Shown here piece by piece: positions 36,037-42,955 of a stretch of 64,000 nt of DNA (positions are counted from its first letter, which is position 1; every line of letters starts with the position of its first letter). Under the pieces are notes generated by a model. That model searched no databases. It had not been told where the DNA came from and saw only the letters and a program-made list of their open reading frames with translations. The position numbers and the translations under genes were made by a program. The stretch lies in NCBI GenBank assembly GCA_964610385.1, contig CAZSXW010000003.1:201928-265927 (forward strand). Direction: 5' to 3'. Source of the DNA: CAZBSE01 sp964610385. GTDB taxonomy: Bacteria; Actinomycetota; Humimicrobiia; Humimicrobiales; Humimicrobiaceae.

Positions 36037-37260
36037 ATGAAAAAAATAATTACTGCAGTGCTGGTCAGCATAATCGTGGTTGTGTTTACATTTTCTACCG
36101 GATTATGGCTTGGTATCAGTTTCGAACCTTTCAAAAGGTATATATCCAATATATTCAGAGAAAGTGCTGCTAAATATATCCCTGAAGAAGCGGAAAGCGA
36201 ATTCAGTATAGAACCTTTTAACGAGACTATAGATCTTGTTTCTAACTATGCTCTTGAGGAAAAAAGTAAAGAAGAACTTCTTAAAGCAGCAATAGAGAGT
36301 ATACTTGCGGAACTCGATGATGAATATACGGAATATTTTACGACCGAAGAATATGAAATGATTATGGAGTCATATAGCGGGACCATGAGCGGAATAGGAG
36401 TTGTTGTCACTCTTAATGATGAAGGTCAGGTAGTGGTGGTTATGCCCCTGGAGGGTACGCCTGCTTACAGGGCAGGGATTAAAGAAGGGGATATAATAAC
36501 TGAAGTCGATGGTGTAGATATAAAAGACATGGCTCTGGAAAAAGTAGTGGCTATGATAAAGGGTGAAGAAGGGACCGATGTAGATCTGAAAGTTTATATA
36601 CCCGAGGATGGCAATACAGTTGAATTGACCATAACCAGGGCCAAATTTTATATCCCAAATCTTACCTCGGATCAGCTGGAAGGTAATATAGGCTATATAT
36701 GGTATTACACTTTTCAGGATAAAGGTTCACAGCAACTTGATGATGAGGTTCAAAAGTTAATTGACAATGGTGCTAAAGGGATAATTTTGGATCTTCGATA
36801 CAACTTGGGCGGAGTGTTAACTGATGCAATTGAAGTATGTGATCTTTTTCTAAATGAAGGTTTAATTACTACCGTAAAAGGAAGATCGGGGGATAAAGAA
36901 ATAACTGATGAATATATTGCAAGTAAAGGAAAATACACGGAGATTCCTCTAGTGGTGTTGATTAACGGGTTTTCGGCAAGTGCTTCAGAGCTGACCGCCG
37001 GCGCATTAAAAGATAATGATAGAGCGATACTTATTGGAGAGCAAAGTCATGGGAAAGGGATAGTCCAGGTGCTCTATGAACTTTCGGATGGTTCAGGAAT
37101 AAAATTCACCACAGCAAGGTTTTTCCTGCCGTCGGGAATATCCATACAGGGTACGGGAATAGAACCTGATATATTGATCGAATTGGAGCCAGATTCTGAA
37201 GAAGATTTGCAGTTAAGCAGGGCTATAGAGGAAATGGAAATACTTTTAAATGAAGGTTGA
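36037..37260 (+). CDS. ctpA: C-terminal processing peptidase (S41, PDZ)
   Basis: This is a membrane-anchored serine protease of the CtpA/Prc family that trims or degrades envelope proteins from their C-termini. An N-terminal hydrophobic helix (residues 6-28) is followed by a PDZ domain near 110-190 (GIGVVVTLNDEGQVVVVMPL, YRAGIKEGDIITEVDG). The S41 core carries the nucleophile Ser in INGFSASASELTAGAL and the general-base Lys in GEQSHGKGIVQ. The length of 407 residues is typical. It follows the FtsEX-linked hydrolase and may control its level, as Ctp proteases do for murein hydrolases in other bacteria. Confidence 0.94.
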   Translation: MKKIITAVLVSIIVVVFTFSTGLWLGISFEPFKRYISNIFRESAAKYIPEEAESEFSIEPFNETIDLVSNYALEEKSKEELLKAAIESILAELDDEYTEYFTTEEYEMIMESYSGTMSGIGVVVTLNDEGQVVVVMPLEGTPAYRAGIKEGDIITEVDGVDIKDMALEKVVAMIKGEEGTDVDLKVYIPEDGNTVELTITRAKFYIPNLTSDQLEGNIGYIWYYTFQDKGSQQLDDEVQKLIDNGAKGIILDLRYNLGGVLTDAIEVCDLFLNEGLITTVKGRSGDKEITDEYIASKGKYTEIPLVVLINGFSASASELTAGALKDNDRAILIGEQSHGKGIVQVLYELSDGSGIKFTTARFFLPSGISIQGTGIEPDILIELEPDSEEDLQLSRAIEEMEILLNEG

Positions 37261-37742
37261 TGAGTAGATTAAAAAAAAAGGGTGATGCCGGAAAAAGTAA
37301 AATAATTATCGCCCAGAATAAGAGAGCTTTAAGGAACTTTTTTATTTTAGATACCTATGAAACCGGTATTGTACTGGAAGGATCTGAAGTAAAATCTATC
37401 CGGAGTCATAGAGTAAACTTAAGGGACAGTTACGGCAGGATAAAAGACGGTCAGCTGTTTCTTTTTCATATGCATATATCTCCATACGGAAAGAGCAGGA
37501 CAGAAGATATAAACCCCACCAGGACCAGGAAACTTCTTATGCATAAAAGGCAGATTAAGAAAATAGAGCAAAAATTGATTGATAAGAGTCTTACTATGGT
37601 ACCCCTGAGCGTATATATGTTGAAAAACAGGGTCAAGGTTGAAATAGCGCTGGCAAAAGGCAAAGCTGGAAGAGATAAGCGCAGAGATATACAGGACAGG
37701 GAACATGAGATTGAAATAAAAAGGGCTTTGAAAAATCATTAA
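37260..37742 (+). CDS. smpB: SsrA-binding protein SmpB
   Basis: SmpB escorts tmRNA to stalled ribosomes for trans-translation. It shows IIAQNKRALRNFFILDTYETG, GIVLEGSEVKSIR, NLRDSYGRIKDGQLFLFHMH, ISPYGKS, RTRKLLMHKRQI, and a basic tail with GKAGRDKRRDIQDRE. The ATG at 37260 overlaps the ctpA stop (TGATG); a TTG three bases earlier is also in frame. The tmRNA gene itself begins 51 bases after the stop, so protein and RNA partner are adjacent. Confidence 0.96.
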   Translation: MSRLKKKGDAGKSKIIIAQNKRALRNFFILDTYETGIVLEGSEVKSIRSHRVNLRDSYGRIKDGQLFLFHMHISPYGKSRTEDINPTRTRKLLMHKRQIKKIEQKLIDKSLTMVPLSVYMLKNRVKVEIALAKGKAGRDKRRDIQDREHEIEIKRALKNH

Positions 37743-37756
37743 TTTTGATATAAAAT
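37728..37756 (+). promoter_or_regulatory. Candidate sigma-70-type promoter for tmRNA
   Basis: TTGAAA at 37728-37733 and TAAAAT at 37751-37756 are separated by 17 bases, a good sigma-70 arrangement. Transcription would begin near 37763, about 30 bases before the mature tmRNA 5' end. The -35 box lies inside the last codons of smpB. Confidence 0.5.
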
Positions 37757-37793
37757 ATCCTGGCGTTAAATCTGAGGTTTTGCTTGCTTTAAC

Positions 37794-38144
37794 GGGGGCG
37801 ACTTGGATTCGACGGGGATAGGTTGAGCTTGGATTGCAAGTCGAGTATCAGAACTCGTAAATAACTGAACTAAACATAAACGCTAATGATAATGAATTAG
37901 CATTAGCAGCTTAATTTAAGCTGCTACGTCTACGAAGAGTTTCCTGTGCTTTTCGATAGGCGTCGGTCAGCAGGATACTCTGGTAGGAGACGCCTGCAGC
38001 ATTACCAGGGGAAATTTTTTGCGGGCTGGCTTTTTTAATCGTGTCCATACGAGTAAAAAGGTAAGATTAAAATGTGGAATAAGCTTGTAGACATCTAGGT
38101 GTCAATATCTTCGGACGCGGGTTCGATTCCCGCCGCCTCCACCA
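37794..38144 (+). ncRNA. ssrA: Transfer-messenger RNA
   Basis: tmRNA rescues stalled ribosomes and tags the nascent chain for proteolysis. The 5' end GGGGGCGACTTGGATTCGAC is the usual one. Its first seven bases pair with CGCCTCC at 38134-38140, followed by A and an encoded CCA at 38142-38144. The T-arm GCGGGTTCGATTCCCGC lies just before. The tag frame begins at GCT 37882 and reads ANDNELALAA, ending TAA at 37912-37914; the Leu-Ala-Ala end is a standard ClpXP degron. It is a one-piece tmRNA of 351 bases. Confidence 0.97.
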
Positions 38145-38161
38145 ATTTTCTGATTTAAAGT

Positions 38162-38944
38162 ATGGAAAATCCAAGAAAATATGGGAAACCACCATTCAGT
38201 ATTGCTGTGTTACATGGAGGGCCGGGTGCACCGGGAGAAATGGCTCCGGTAGCAAGGGAGCTGTCCTCTGATCGGGGTGTTCTGGAACCTCTTCAAACAT
38301 CAGCTTCGCTTGAAGGTCAGGTACAGGAATTAAAAATGATCCTTAAGGAGAACGGAGACCTACCTTGTGTGCTGCTCGGCTGGTCGTGGGGCGCCATGCT
38401 CGGCTATATCCTTACTGCAAGATACCCTTCAATGGTAAAAAAACTAATAATGATAGGGAGTGCAGTATTTGATAAAAAGTATGCCATTAAAATAACTGAG
38501 ATGAGGTTTGACCGTCTAAGCAGTAAAGAGAGAATGCAAGCACTGAACCTTATGAAAAAACTAAGCGACCCGGATACGGCAGATAAAGATACTGCTATGT
38601 ACAGGTTTGGAAAGCTCCTGTCAAAGGCTGATTCTTACAGTCCTGTATCCCACAAAGATGAGATGCTGAAGTGCCAGTATAAAGTATTTGAGGGTGTGTG
38701 GAAGGATGCAGCCGGTCTTAGAGACAGCGGCAGGCTTTTAAAGCTGGGAAAACAGATAGGGTGCCCTGTTGTAGCCATGCATGGTGATTATGATCCCCAT
38801 CCTGCCAAAGGGGTCCGGGAACCCCTTTCCGGTGTCCTAAGGAATTTCCGTTTTATACTGCTTAAAAAGTGCGGGCACCAGCCCTGGATCGAGCGTTTCG
38901 CAAAAAACAGGTTCTATCAGATACTTGAAGAAGAGTTGAGATAA
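38162..38944 (+). CDS. Alpha/beta hydrolase
   Basis: This is an alpha/beta hydrolase of 260 residues. The oxyanion-hole loop is VLHGGPGAPGEM, the nucleophile elbow GWSWGAM (G-x-S-x-G), the acid region AMHGDYDPHP, and the histidine is in KKCGHQPWIE. All three triad residues are therefore visible. The HGGPG loop recalls prolyl iminopeptidases, but the lid region is short and the substrate cannot be told. It sits alone between tmRNA and murI with a weak ribosome-binding site (TTTAAAG). Confidence 0.82.
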   Translation: MENPRKYGKPPFSIAVLHGGPGAPGEMAPVARELSSDRGVLEPLQTSASLEGQVQELKMILKENGDLPCVLLGWSWGAMLGYILTARYPSMVKKLIMIGSAVFDKKYAIKITEMRFDRLSSKERMQALNLMKKLSDPDTADKDTAMYRFGKLLSKADSYSPVSHKDEMLKCQYKVFEGVWKDAAGLRDSGRLLKLGKQIGCPVVAMHGDYDPHPAKGVREPLSGVLRNFRFILLKKCGHQPWIERFAKNRFYQILEEELR

Positions 38945-39065
38945 ATAAGAGACATCAAACATTTTTTATTTTTTATTAAAATTATATAATTAGTGAATTA
39001 AAAACCTGGTTAACTGCTTGGAGATTATTTTATTATATATTGGTAAATGAATAGGAAGAAAAGAT

Positions 39066-39872
39066 TTGGACAACAGGGCAATAGGAGTATTTGATTCCGG
39101 TGTGGGAGGACTAACTGTACTGCGGGAAATAATAAAGGCAGTTCCTGATGAGAGCACCATATATTTTGGGGATACCAAGCGGTTTCCCTACGGCCCCCGT
39201 GATCTGAATGAAGTCAAGAGACTGGCATTTAAAATAACCAGGTTCCTTTGTGATAAAGATATAAAACTTATCGTTATTGCCTGTAACACTGCTGCCGCTG
39301 CAGCCTTGGAAAGTATAAAGAAACAACATATCGATATACCGATAATAGGTGTAATAGGTCCGGGTGCCAGGACTGCCGTTTATAATACAAGAAATAAAAG
39401 AGTGGGTATCATTGCTACCAAGGGCACCATTAAAAGCAGGGCCTATGATAAAGAAATCAAAAGGATAGATCCTGAAATAAAGACATTTTCGGTACCTTCT
39501 CCATTGCTGGTAGATTTTGTAGAAAAAGGGATTCTTAAGGGAAGTGATCTCGATAAAGTTATTTACGGTTATTTAAAGCCGTTATTTGAGGCTGATATTG
39601 ATGTTTTGATAATGGGCTGTACCCATTTTCCATTGATCGAGAAGCAGATTTTGGCCTGCAGCGGTAATGGCATCAGGGTAATAAACTCTGCAGTGGAGAC
39701 TGCCAAGGATGTAAAGAAAGTGCTTTCCGAAGAAGGAATTTCTGCCGGGAAAGGCCACAGGCCGGATAGAATTTTTTATGAAACGGGCATGGTAAGTAGT
39801 TTCTTTAAGGTAGGTAAGATGTTTTTGGGTTCGGAGATAAAGGAAGTCATAAGGACAAGGCTTGATATATAA
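39066..39872 (+). CDS. murI: Glutamate racemase
   Basis: MurI makes D-glutamate for peptidoglycan. The two catalytic cysteines are in VIACNTAAAAALE and MGCTHFPLIE. The N-terminal signature IGVFDSGVGGLTVL and YFGDTKRFPYGPR are intact. TTG start at 39066 within AAGATTTGG. It is the first gene of a short block with rph and rdgB, the common murI-rph-rdgB arrangement. Confidence 0.95.
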   Translation: MDNRAIGVFDSGVGGLTVLREIIKAVPDESTIYFGDTKRFPYGPRDLNEVKRLAFKITRFLCDKDIKLIVIACNTAAAAALESIKKQHIDIPIIGVIGPGARTAVYNTRNKRVGIIATKGTIKSRAYDKEIKRIDPEIKTFSVPSPLLVDFVEKGILKGSDLDKVIYGYLKPLFEADIDVLIMGCTHFPLIEKQILACSGNGIRVINSAVETAKDVKKVLSEEGISAGKGHRPDRIFYETGMVSSFFKVGKMFLGSEIKEVIRTRLDI

Positions 39873-39908
39873 GTAATGTTTTATCATTAAAGGGAAAGGC
39901 AGAAGCAA

Positions 39909-40637
39909 ATGGTTAAAAGAATTGACGGTAGGAAAGATGATGAAATAAGAAAGATAAAAATAACCAGAAATTATATTTCTCATACCGAAGGTTCGGTGTT
40001 TATAGAGATGGGGAATACCAGGATTGTATGCACTGCCACTGCTGAGGATAAAGTCCCTAAATTTTTAGCCGGGAAAGGATCGGGCTGGATTACTGCGGAG
40101 TATGATATGATACCCGGCTCTGCTCCCCAGAGAATAATAAGACCCCAGACTTTGGGCAGGATCAACGGCAGGACCCATGAAATTCAGAGGCTTATTGGCA
40201 GATCGCTCAGGAGTATTGCAGATCTGAGCAAGATCGGTGAAAGGACAATATGGATAGATTGTGATGTCATTGAAGCTGACGGTGGGACCAGAACCGCATC
40301 CATAACCGGAAGCTTTATCGCCCTTTTTGACTGCATGCATTCACTGGTAGATAAAAAAATCATCGGAGAGATGCCTATAGAAAGTTTTTTGGCTGCTGTA
40401 AGTGTGGGGATAGTAAATGGAAATATCCTGGTGGACCTCTGTTTTGAAGAAGATTCAAAAGCACAGGTGGATATGAATGTGGTAATGAATTCCAAAAAGG
40501 AGCTGATAGAAGTACAGTCCACTGCGGAAATAACTCCTTTCAGTAGAGAAGATTTTGACAGGATGATGGAAAAGGCAACTGCCGCAGTTGCGGAGATCAT
40601 AGATATCCAAAAAAAAACATTAAATAAAAGTTTATAA
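39909..40637 (+). CDS. rph: Ribonuclease PH
   Basis: RNase PH is a phosphate-dependent 3'-5' exoribonuclease that trims tRNA 3' ends. Family signatures present are RIVCTATAEDKVP, GSGWITAEYDMIPGSAPQR, GRTHEIQRLIGRSLR, IWIDCDVIEADGGTRTASIT and FSREDFDRMMEKA. At 242 residues it is full length. It lies about 700 bases upstream of a tRNA cluster, some of whose members have duplicated 3' ends. Confidence 0.96.
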   Translation: MVKRIDGRKDDEIRKIKITRNYISHTEGSVFIEMGNTRIVCTATAEDKVPKFLAGKGSGWITAEYDMIPGSAPQRIIRPQTLGRINGRTHEIQRLIGRSLRSIADLSKIGERTIWIDCDVIEADGGTRTASITGSFIALFDCMHSLVDKKIIGEMPIESFLAAVSVGIVNGNILVDLCFEEDSKAQVDMNVVMNSKKELIEVQSTAEITPFSREDFDRMMEKATAAVAEIIDIQKKTLNKSL

Positions 40638-40677
40638 TCATCACTTTTTATCAATTAAAGGTAAAGGTTCAGATCTT

Positions 40678-41274
40678 TTGCAGATAGTCATTGCTTCAAA
40701 AAATATCGGTAAAATAAAAGAAATAAAATCATATGCCTGCAGATTGCCAAAGGTACAATGGCTGACTTTTAAAGACTTTAAAGCTTTTCCTGATATAGAG
40801 GAGAAGGGAAGAAGCTTTTTAGAGAATGCAGAACTTAAGGCAGAAGCCATTTCCGACTATACGGGTATGATAACTCTTGCTGATGACTCGGGACTTGAAG
40901 TGGAATTTTTAGGTGGCAGACCTGGAGTGAAATCATCAAGATATGCGGGTGAGAATGCTTCTGATAAAGAGAACCGGGATAGGCTGATGGCCGAACTCAG
41001 GGATGCAAAAAATATTTCCGACAGAAGAGCCAGGTTTGTATGCAGTATGGTATTGTGGGAACCTGAAAAGGGCTCTATTTTTAAGGCCAGAGGTTTATGC
41101 GGCGGTTATATAGGTTTTGAAGAAAAAGGGACCGGAGGATTTGGCTATGACTGTATCTTTATACCTTCCGGGTATAATAAGACCATGGCACAGATGGACA
41201 GGGAAGAAAAGAACAGGATCAGCCACAGGGGGAAGGCAATCAGGGCAGTTTGTGAGTTTATTGTAAATTTTTAG
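40678..41274 (+). CDS. rdgB: XTP/dITP (non-canonical purine NTP) pyrophosphatase
   Basis: RdgB removes ITP, XTP and dITP from the nucleotide pool. It has IVIASKNIGKIKEIK at the N-terminus, the metal-binding acidic cluster in TLADDSGLEVEFLGGRPGVKSSRYAG, GGFGYDCIFIPSG and MDREEKNRISHRGKA. The start is a TTG at 40678, with AAAGG about ten bases upstream. Confidence 0.95.
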   Translation: MQIVIASKNIGKIKEIKSYACRLPKVQWLTFKDFKAFPDIEEKGRSFLENAELKAEAISDYTGMITLADDSGLEVEFLGGRPGVKSSRYAGENASDKENRDRLMAELRDAKNISDRRARFVCSMVLWEPEKGSIFKARGLCGGYIGFEEKGTGGFGYDCIFIPSGYNKTMAQMDREEKNRISHRGKAIRAVCEFIVNF

Positions 41275-41317
41275 AATTATGATATTATTTTTGTGCTAAA
41301 GAATCGGTCGGTACAGC

Positions 41318-41396
41318 CGGGGTGTAGCGCAGTTTGGATTAGCGCACCTGCTTTGGGAGCAGGGGGTCGGAGGTTCAAATCCTCTCACCCCGACCA
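41318..41396 (+). tRNA. tRNA-Pro (TGG)
   Basis: The acceptor stem CGGGGTG pairs with CACCCCG, followed by A and an encoded CCA. The anticodon stem CCTGC/GCAGG encloses the loop TTTGGGA, giving anticodon TGG. The T-arm is GGAGG-TTCAAAT-CCTCT. No element of the kind found after tRNA-Arg and tRNA-Leu follows it. Confidence 0.96.
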
Positions 41397-41402
41397 ATAC
41401 GG

Positions 41403-41479
41403 GCGGGAATAGCTCAGTTGGCTAGAGCGTCAGCCTTCCAAGCTGAGGGTCGCGGGTTCGAATCCCGTTTCCCGCTCCA
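41403..41479 (+). tRNA. tRNA-Gly (TCC)
   Basis: The acceptor stem GCGGGAA pairs with TTCCCGC, followed by T and CCA. The anticodon loop CTTCCAA between TCAGC and GCTGA gives TCC. It begins six bases after tRNA-Pro and ends four bases before the stop codon of the convergent small membrane-protein gene. Confidence 0.96.
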
Positions 41480-41483
41480 TTTT

Positions 41484-41771
41484 TTATTTGGGTTTAGTCC
41501 CCTTTTTATACATTATAAGTAAATAGTAGATAATAGGTACAATCTGGCGGAAAAATATCAGGAGAAGGATCCACAGTACTTTGGCGTCCTTGCCCCCATA
41601 CGCAAAATCTTTATTATCTCTTCTTGCGCAGTCTATAAGAGTAATTATCCACAGGACAAATAGACCCAGACCGATTAGAAAACCGAGCATCATGAAGCAA
41701 AAAACCGCAGTAATAAAGAGCATCGACAGCGAAGCCATCATAACTGCAGCAGCGGAAATAAGAAAGTCCAT
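41484..41771 (-). CDS. Small membrane protein, PLDc_N-like
   Basis: This 95-residue protein has three hydrophobic segments. LGLFVLWIITLIDCARRD, followed by a KVLWILLLIFFRQIVPIIYYLLIMYKK-like segment, matches the pattern of the small PLDc_N domain, which is often found alone as a short membrane protein of unknown role. The reverse-strand start is preceded by AGGAGA. It is the only minus-strand gene in the first 62 kb and interrupts the tRNA cluster, so it may be an insertion between tRNA-Gly and tRNA-Arg. Confidence 0.75.
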   Translation of the reverse strand: MDFLISAAAVMMASLSMLFITAVFCFMMLGFLIGLGLFVLWIITLIDCARRDNKDFAYGGKDAKVLWILLLIFFRQIVPIIYYLLIMYKKGTKPK

Positions 41772-41899
41772 TTGTTCTCCTGTCGTATTTTTTAATACTT
41801 TCCGACTGATTTTATTTTATCATGTTTCAGACCTGAGATAAAAGAAGCGTGATGTAGTGTTTTAAAACAAGTCTGGTTTTTTTATCAACGAAACCGTCC

Positions 41900-41928
41900 T
41901 TGACTTATGATATGATATTAACTAAAGT
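41900..41928 (+). promoter_or_regulatory. Candidate promoter for the tRNA-Arg to tRNA-Leu cluster
   Basis: TTGACT at 41900-41905 and TAAAGT at 41923-41928 are exactly 17 bases apart, about 85 bases before tRNA-Arg. A second possible -10 (TATAAT, 41991-41996) lies closer to the tRNA but has only a poor -35 (TTTAAT) upstream. Either could drive the cluster, including the two structured elements embedded in it. Confidence 0.4.
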
Positions 41929-42012
41929 ATTAAGCTGGTTTTGAGAGGTTTAGGGACTACCGGAATTTTTAATATTAAATTTTAATTTGTTATAATAATT
42001 ATAAATATTTTT

Positions 42013-42089
<77 letters not shown>

Positions 42090-42258
42090 TATAAAGTTAC
42101 TATAGTTTGCAAAGATTGATATAGCTAGATTGTGTAAAATATGCCAGAAGTGCATATTTTACGGGATTCGAAGAGACGGACTGAGTCGAAGATGAAGGAG
42201 TCTGTGTCTCTGCAGAGAGCGTAGCGAGACGAAAAAACGAATCCCTCCTTGTGTACCA
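42090..42258 (+). repeat. Structured element A: 169 bp after tRNA-Arg(TCT), ending in a copy of the tRNA 3' end
   Basis: The unit runs from just after the tRNA CCA to the CCA of a second, partial copy of that tRNA. From 5' to 3' it has an AT-rich lead of 44 bases; a perfect 11-bp hairpin at 42134-42162 (GTAAAATATGC, loop CAGAAGT, GCATATTTTAC); an abutting 8-bp helix GGGATTCG (42163-42170) with CGAATCCC (42238-42245), whose right arm is the tRNA T-arm copy; and inside it a conserved core with CGGACT (42177-42182) paired to AGTCTG (42199-42204). GTCTC at 42206-42210 can also pair with GAGAC at 42226-42230. It carries no coding frame. The tRNA copy is slightly decayed (TTGTG for TGGCG). A sister element lies at 42673. 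Confidence 0.8.
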
Positions 42259-42320
42259 TATTTGTAAGCGGAATAAAGATATTTGATAATATAGCTGTCT
42301 TTTTGGTTGAAATATTAAAT

Positions 42321-42397
42321 GGTGAGAATAGCTCAGCTGGTAGAGCACAGGATTGTGGATCCTGGGGTCGCGGGTTCGATCCCCGTTTCTCACCCCA
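42321..42397 (+). tRNA. tRNA-His (GTG)
   Basis: The extra 5' G (G-1, 42321) opposite C73 is encoded, as expected for tRNA-His. The acceptor stem GTGAGAA pairs with TTCTCAC. The anticodon loop TTGTGGA gives GTG. CCA is encoded. Confidence 0.96.
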
Positions 42398-42410
42398 TTT
42401 TTTAAAATTA

Positions 42411-42487
42411 GCGCCTGTAGCTCAGTTGGATAGAGCGTCGGACTTCGAATCCGTGCGTCGGGGGTTCGAATCCCTCCAGGCGTACCA
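42411..42487 (+). tRNA. tRNA-Arg (TCG)
   Basis: The acceptor stem GCGCCTG pairs with CAGGCGT, and CCA is encoded. The anticodon loop CTTCGAA between CGGA and TCCG gives TCG. Its T-arm is the same as that of tRNA-Arg(TCT), yet no element follows it. Confidence 0.96.
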
Positions 42488-42504
42488 TATTACTTTATTT
42501 AAGT

Positions 42505-42580
42505 GGGCCGTTAGCTCAGCTGGTAGAGCACCTGACTCTTAATCAGGGTGTCACAGGTTCGATCCCTGTACGGCTCACCA
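42505..42580 (+). tRNA. tRNA-Lys (CTT)
   Basis: The acceptor stem GGGCCGT pairs with ACGGCTC (one G-U pair), followed by A and CCA. The anticodon loop CTCTTAA between CCTGA and TCAGG gives CTT. It ends five bases before tRNA-Leu. Confidence 0.96.
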
Positions 42581-42585
42581 TTTAT

Positions 42586-42672
42586 GCGAGAGTGGCGGAA
42601 TTGGCAGACGCGCTAGACTTAGGATCTAGTGGGGTAACACCTGTAGGGGTTCAAGTCCCCTCTCTCGCACCA
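42586..42672 (+). tRNA. tRNA-Leu (TAG)
   Basis: This is a class II tRNA of 87 bases with a long variable arm. The acceptor stem GCGAGAG pairs with CTCTCGC, then A and CCA. The anticodon loop CTTAGGA between CTAGA and TCTAG gives TAG. Its last 21 bases (42652-42672) are repeated without change at 42818-42838. Confidence 0.96.
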
Positions 42673-42838
42673 GAAAAGATATAATTTTTAAAGTAGATTT
42701 ATGAGTCCATATGGAAAACATGCTATAAGTGCATGTTTTCCGGGACTTGAATGGACGGACTGAGTCGAAGACGAGGGAGTCCGCGGTTACGTGAGCGAGC
42801 GAAGTGAGACGAAAGACCAAGTCCCCTCTCTCGCACCA
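42673..42838 (+). repeat. Structured element B: 166 bp after tRNA-Leu(TAG), ending in an exact copy of the tRNA 3' end
   Basis: This element has the same plan as element A. After 40 AT-rich bases comes an 11-bp hairpin at 42713-42741 (GGAAAACATGC, loop TATAAGT, GCATGTTTTCC). It abuts an 8-bp helix GGGACTTG (42742-42749) with CAAGTCCC (42818-42825), whose right arm starts the 21-base copy of the tRNA-Leu 3' end, CCA included. Inside, CGGACT (42756-42761) pairs with AGTCCG (42778-42783) around GAGTCGAAGACGAGGG, followed by a conserved segment ending GTGAGACGAAA. Relative to element A, two pairs of the hairpin and two of the outer helix change on both sides, and one G-U becomes G-C. No coding frame is present. 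Confidence 0.82.
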
Positions 42839-42955
42839 TTAAGCTTTCAAAGGACTATAAAACTGTGGTTTGTATTTTGTTTGTTTTCTATTATAATATG
42901 AATCTTAATATGGAAATATGACTTTACAGTTTTAGATATTTCAGGAGGATTTTAT

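Noticed and set aside
42249..42542. A 97-residue plus-strand frame.
   Set aside because: It runs through tRNA-His, tRNA-Arg(TCG) and part of tRNA-Lys; its protein is just translated tRNA.
42626..42820. A 64-residue minus-strand frame across tRNA-Leu and element B.
   Set aside because: It is antisense to a tRNA and to a covarying RNA structure, and the protein has no recognisable feature.
42090..42838. A CRISPR array or IS200/IS605-type element as an explanation for the two tRNA-linked elements.
   Set aside because: There are only two dissimilar copies with no spacer pattern, no transposase, and a 21-24 base tRNA duplication not made by IS200/IS605 insertion.
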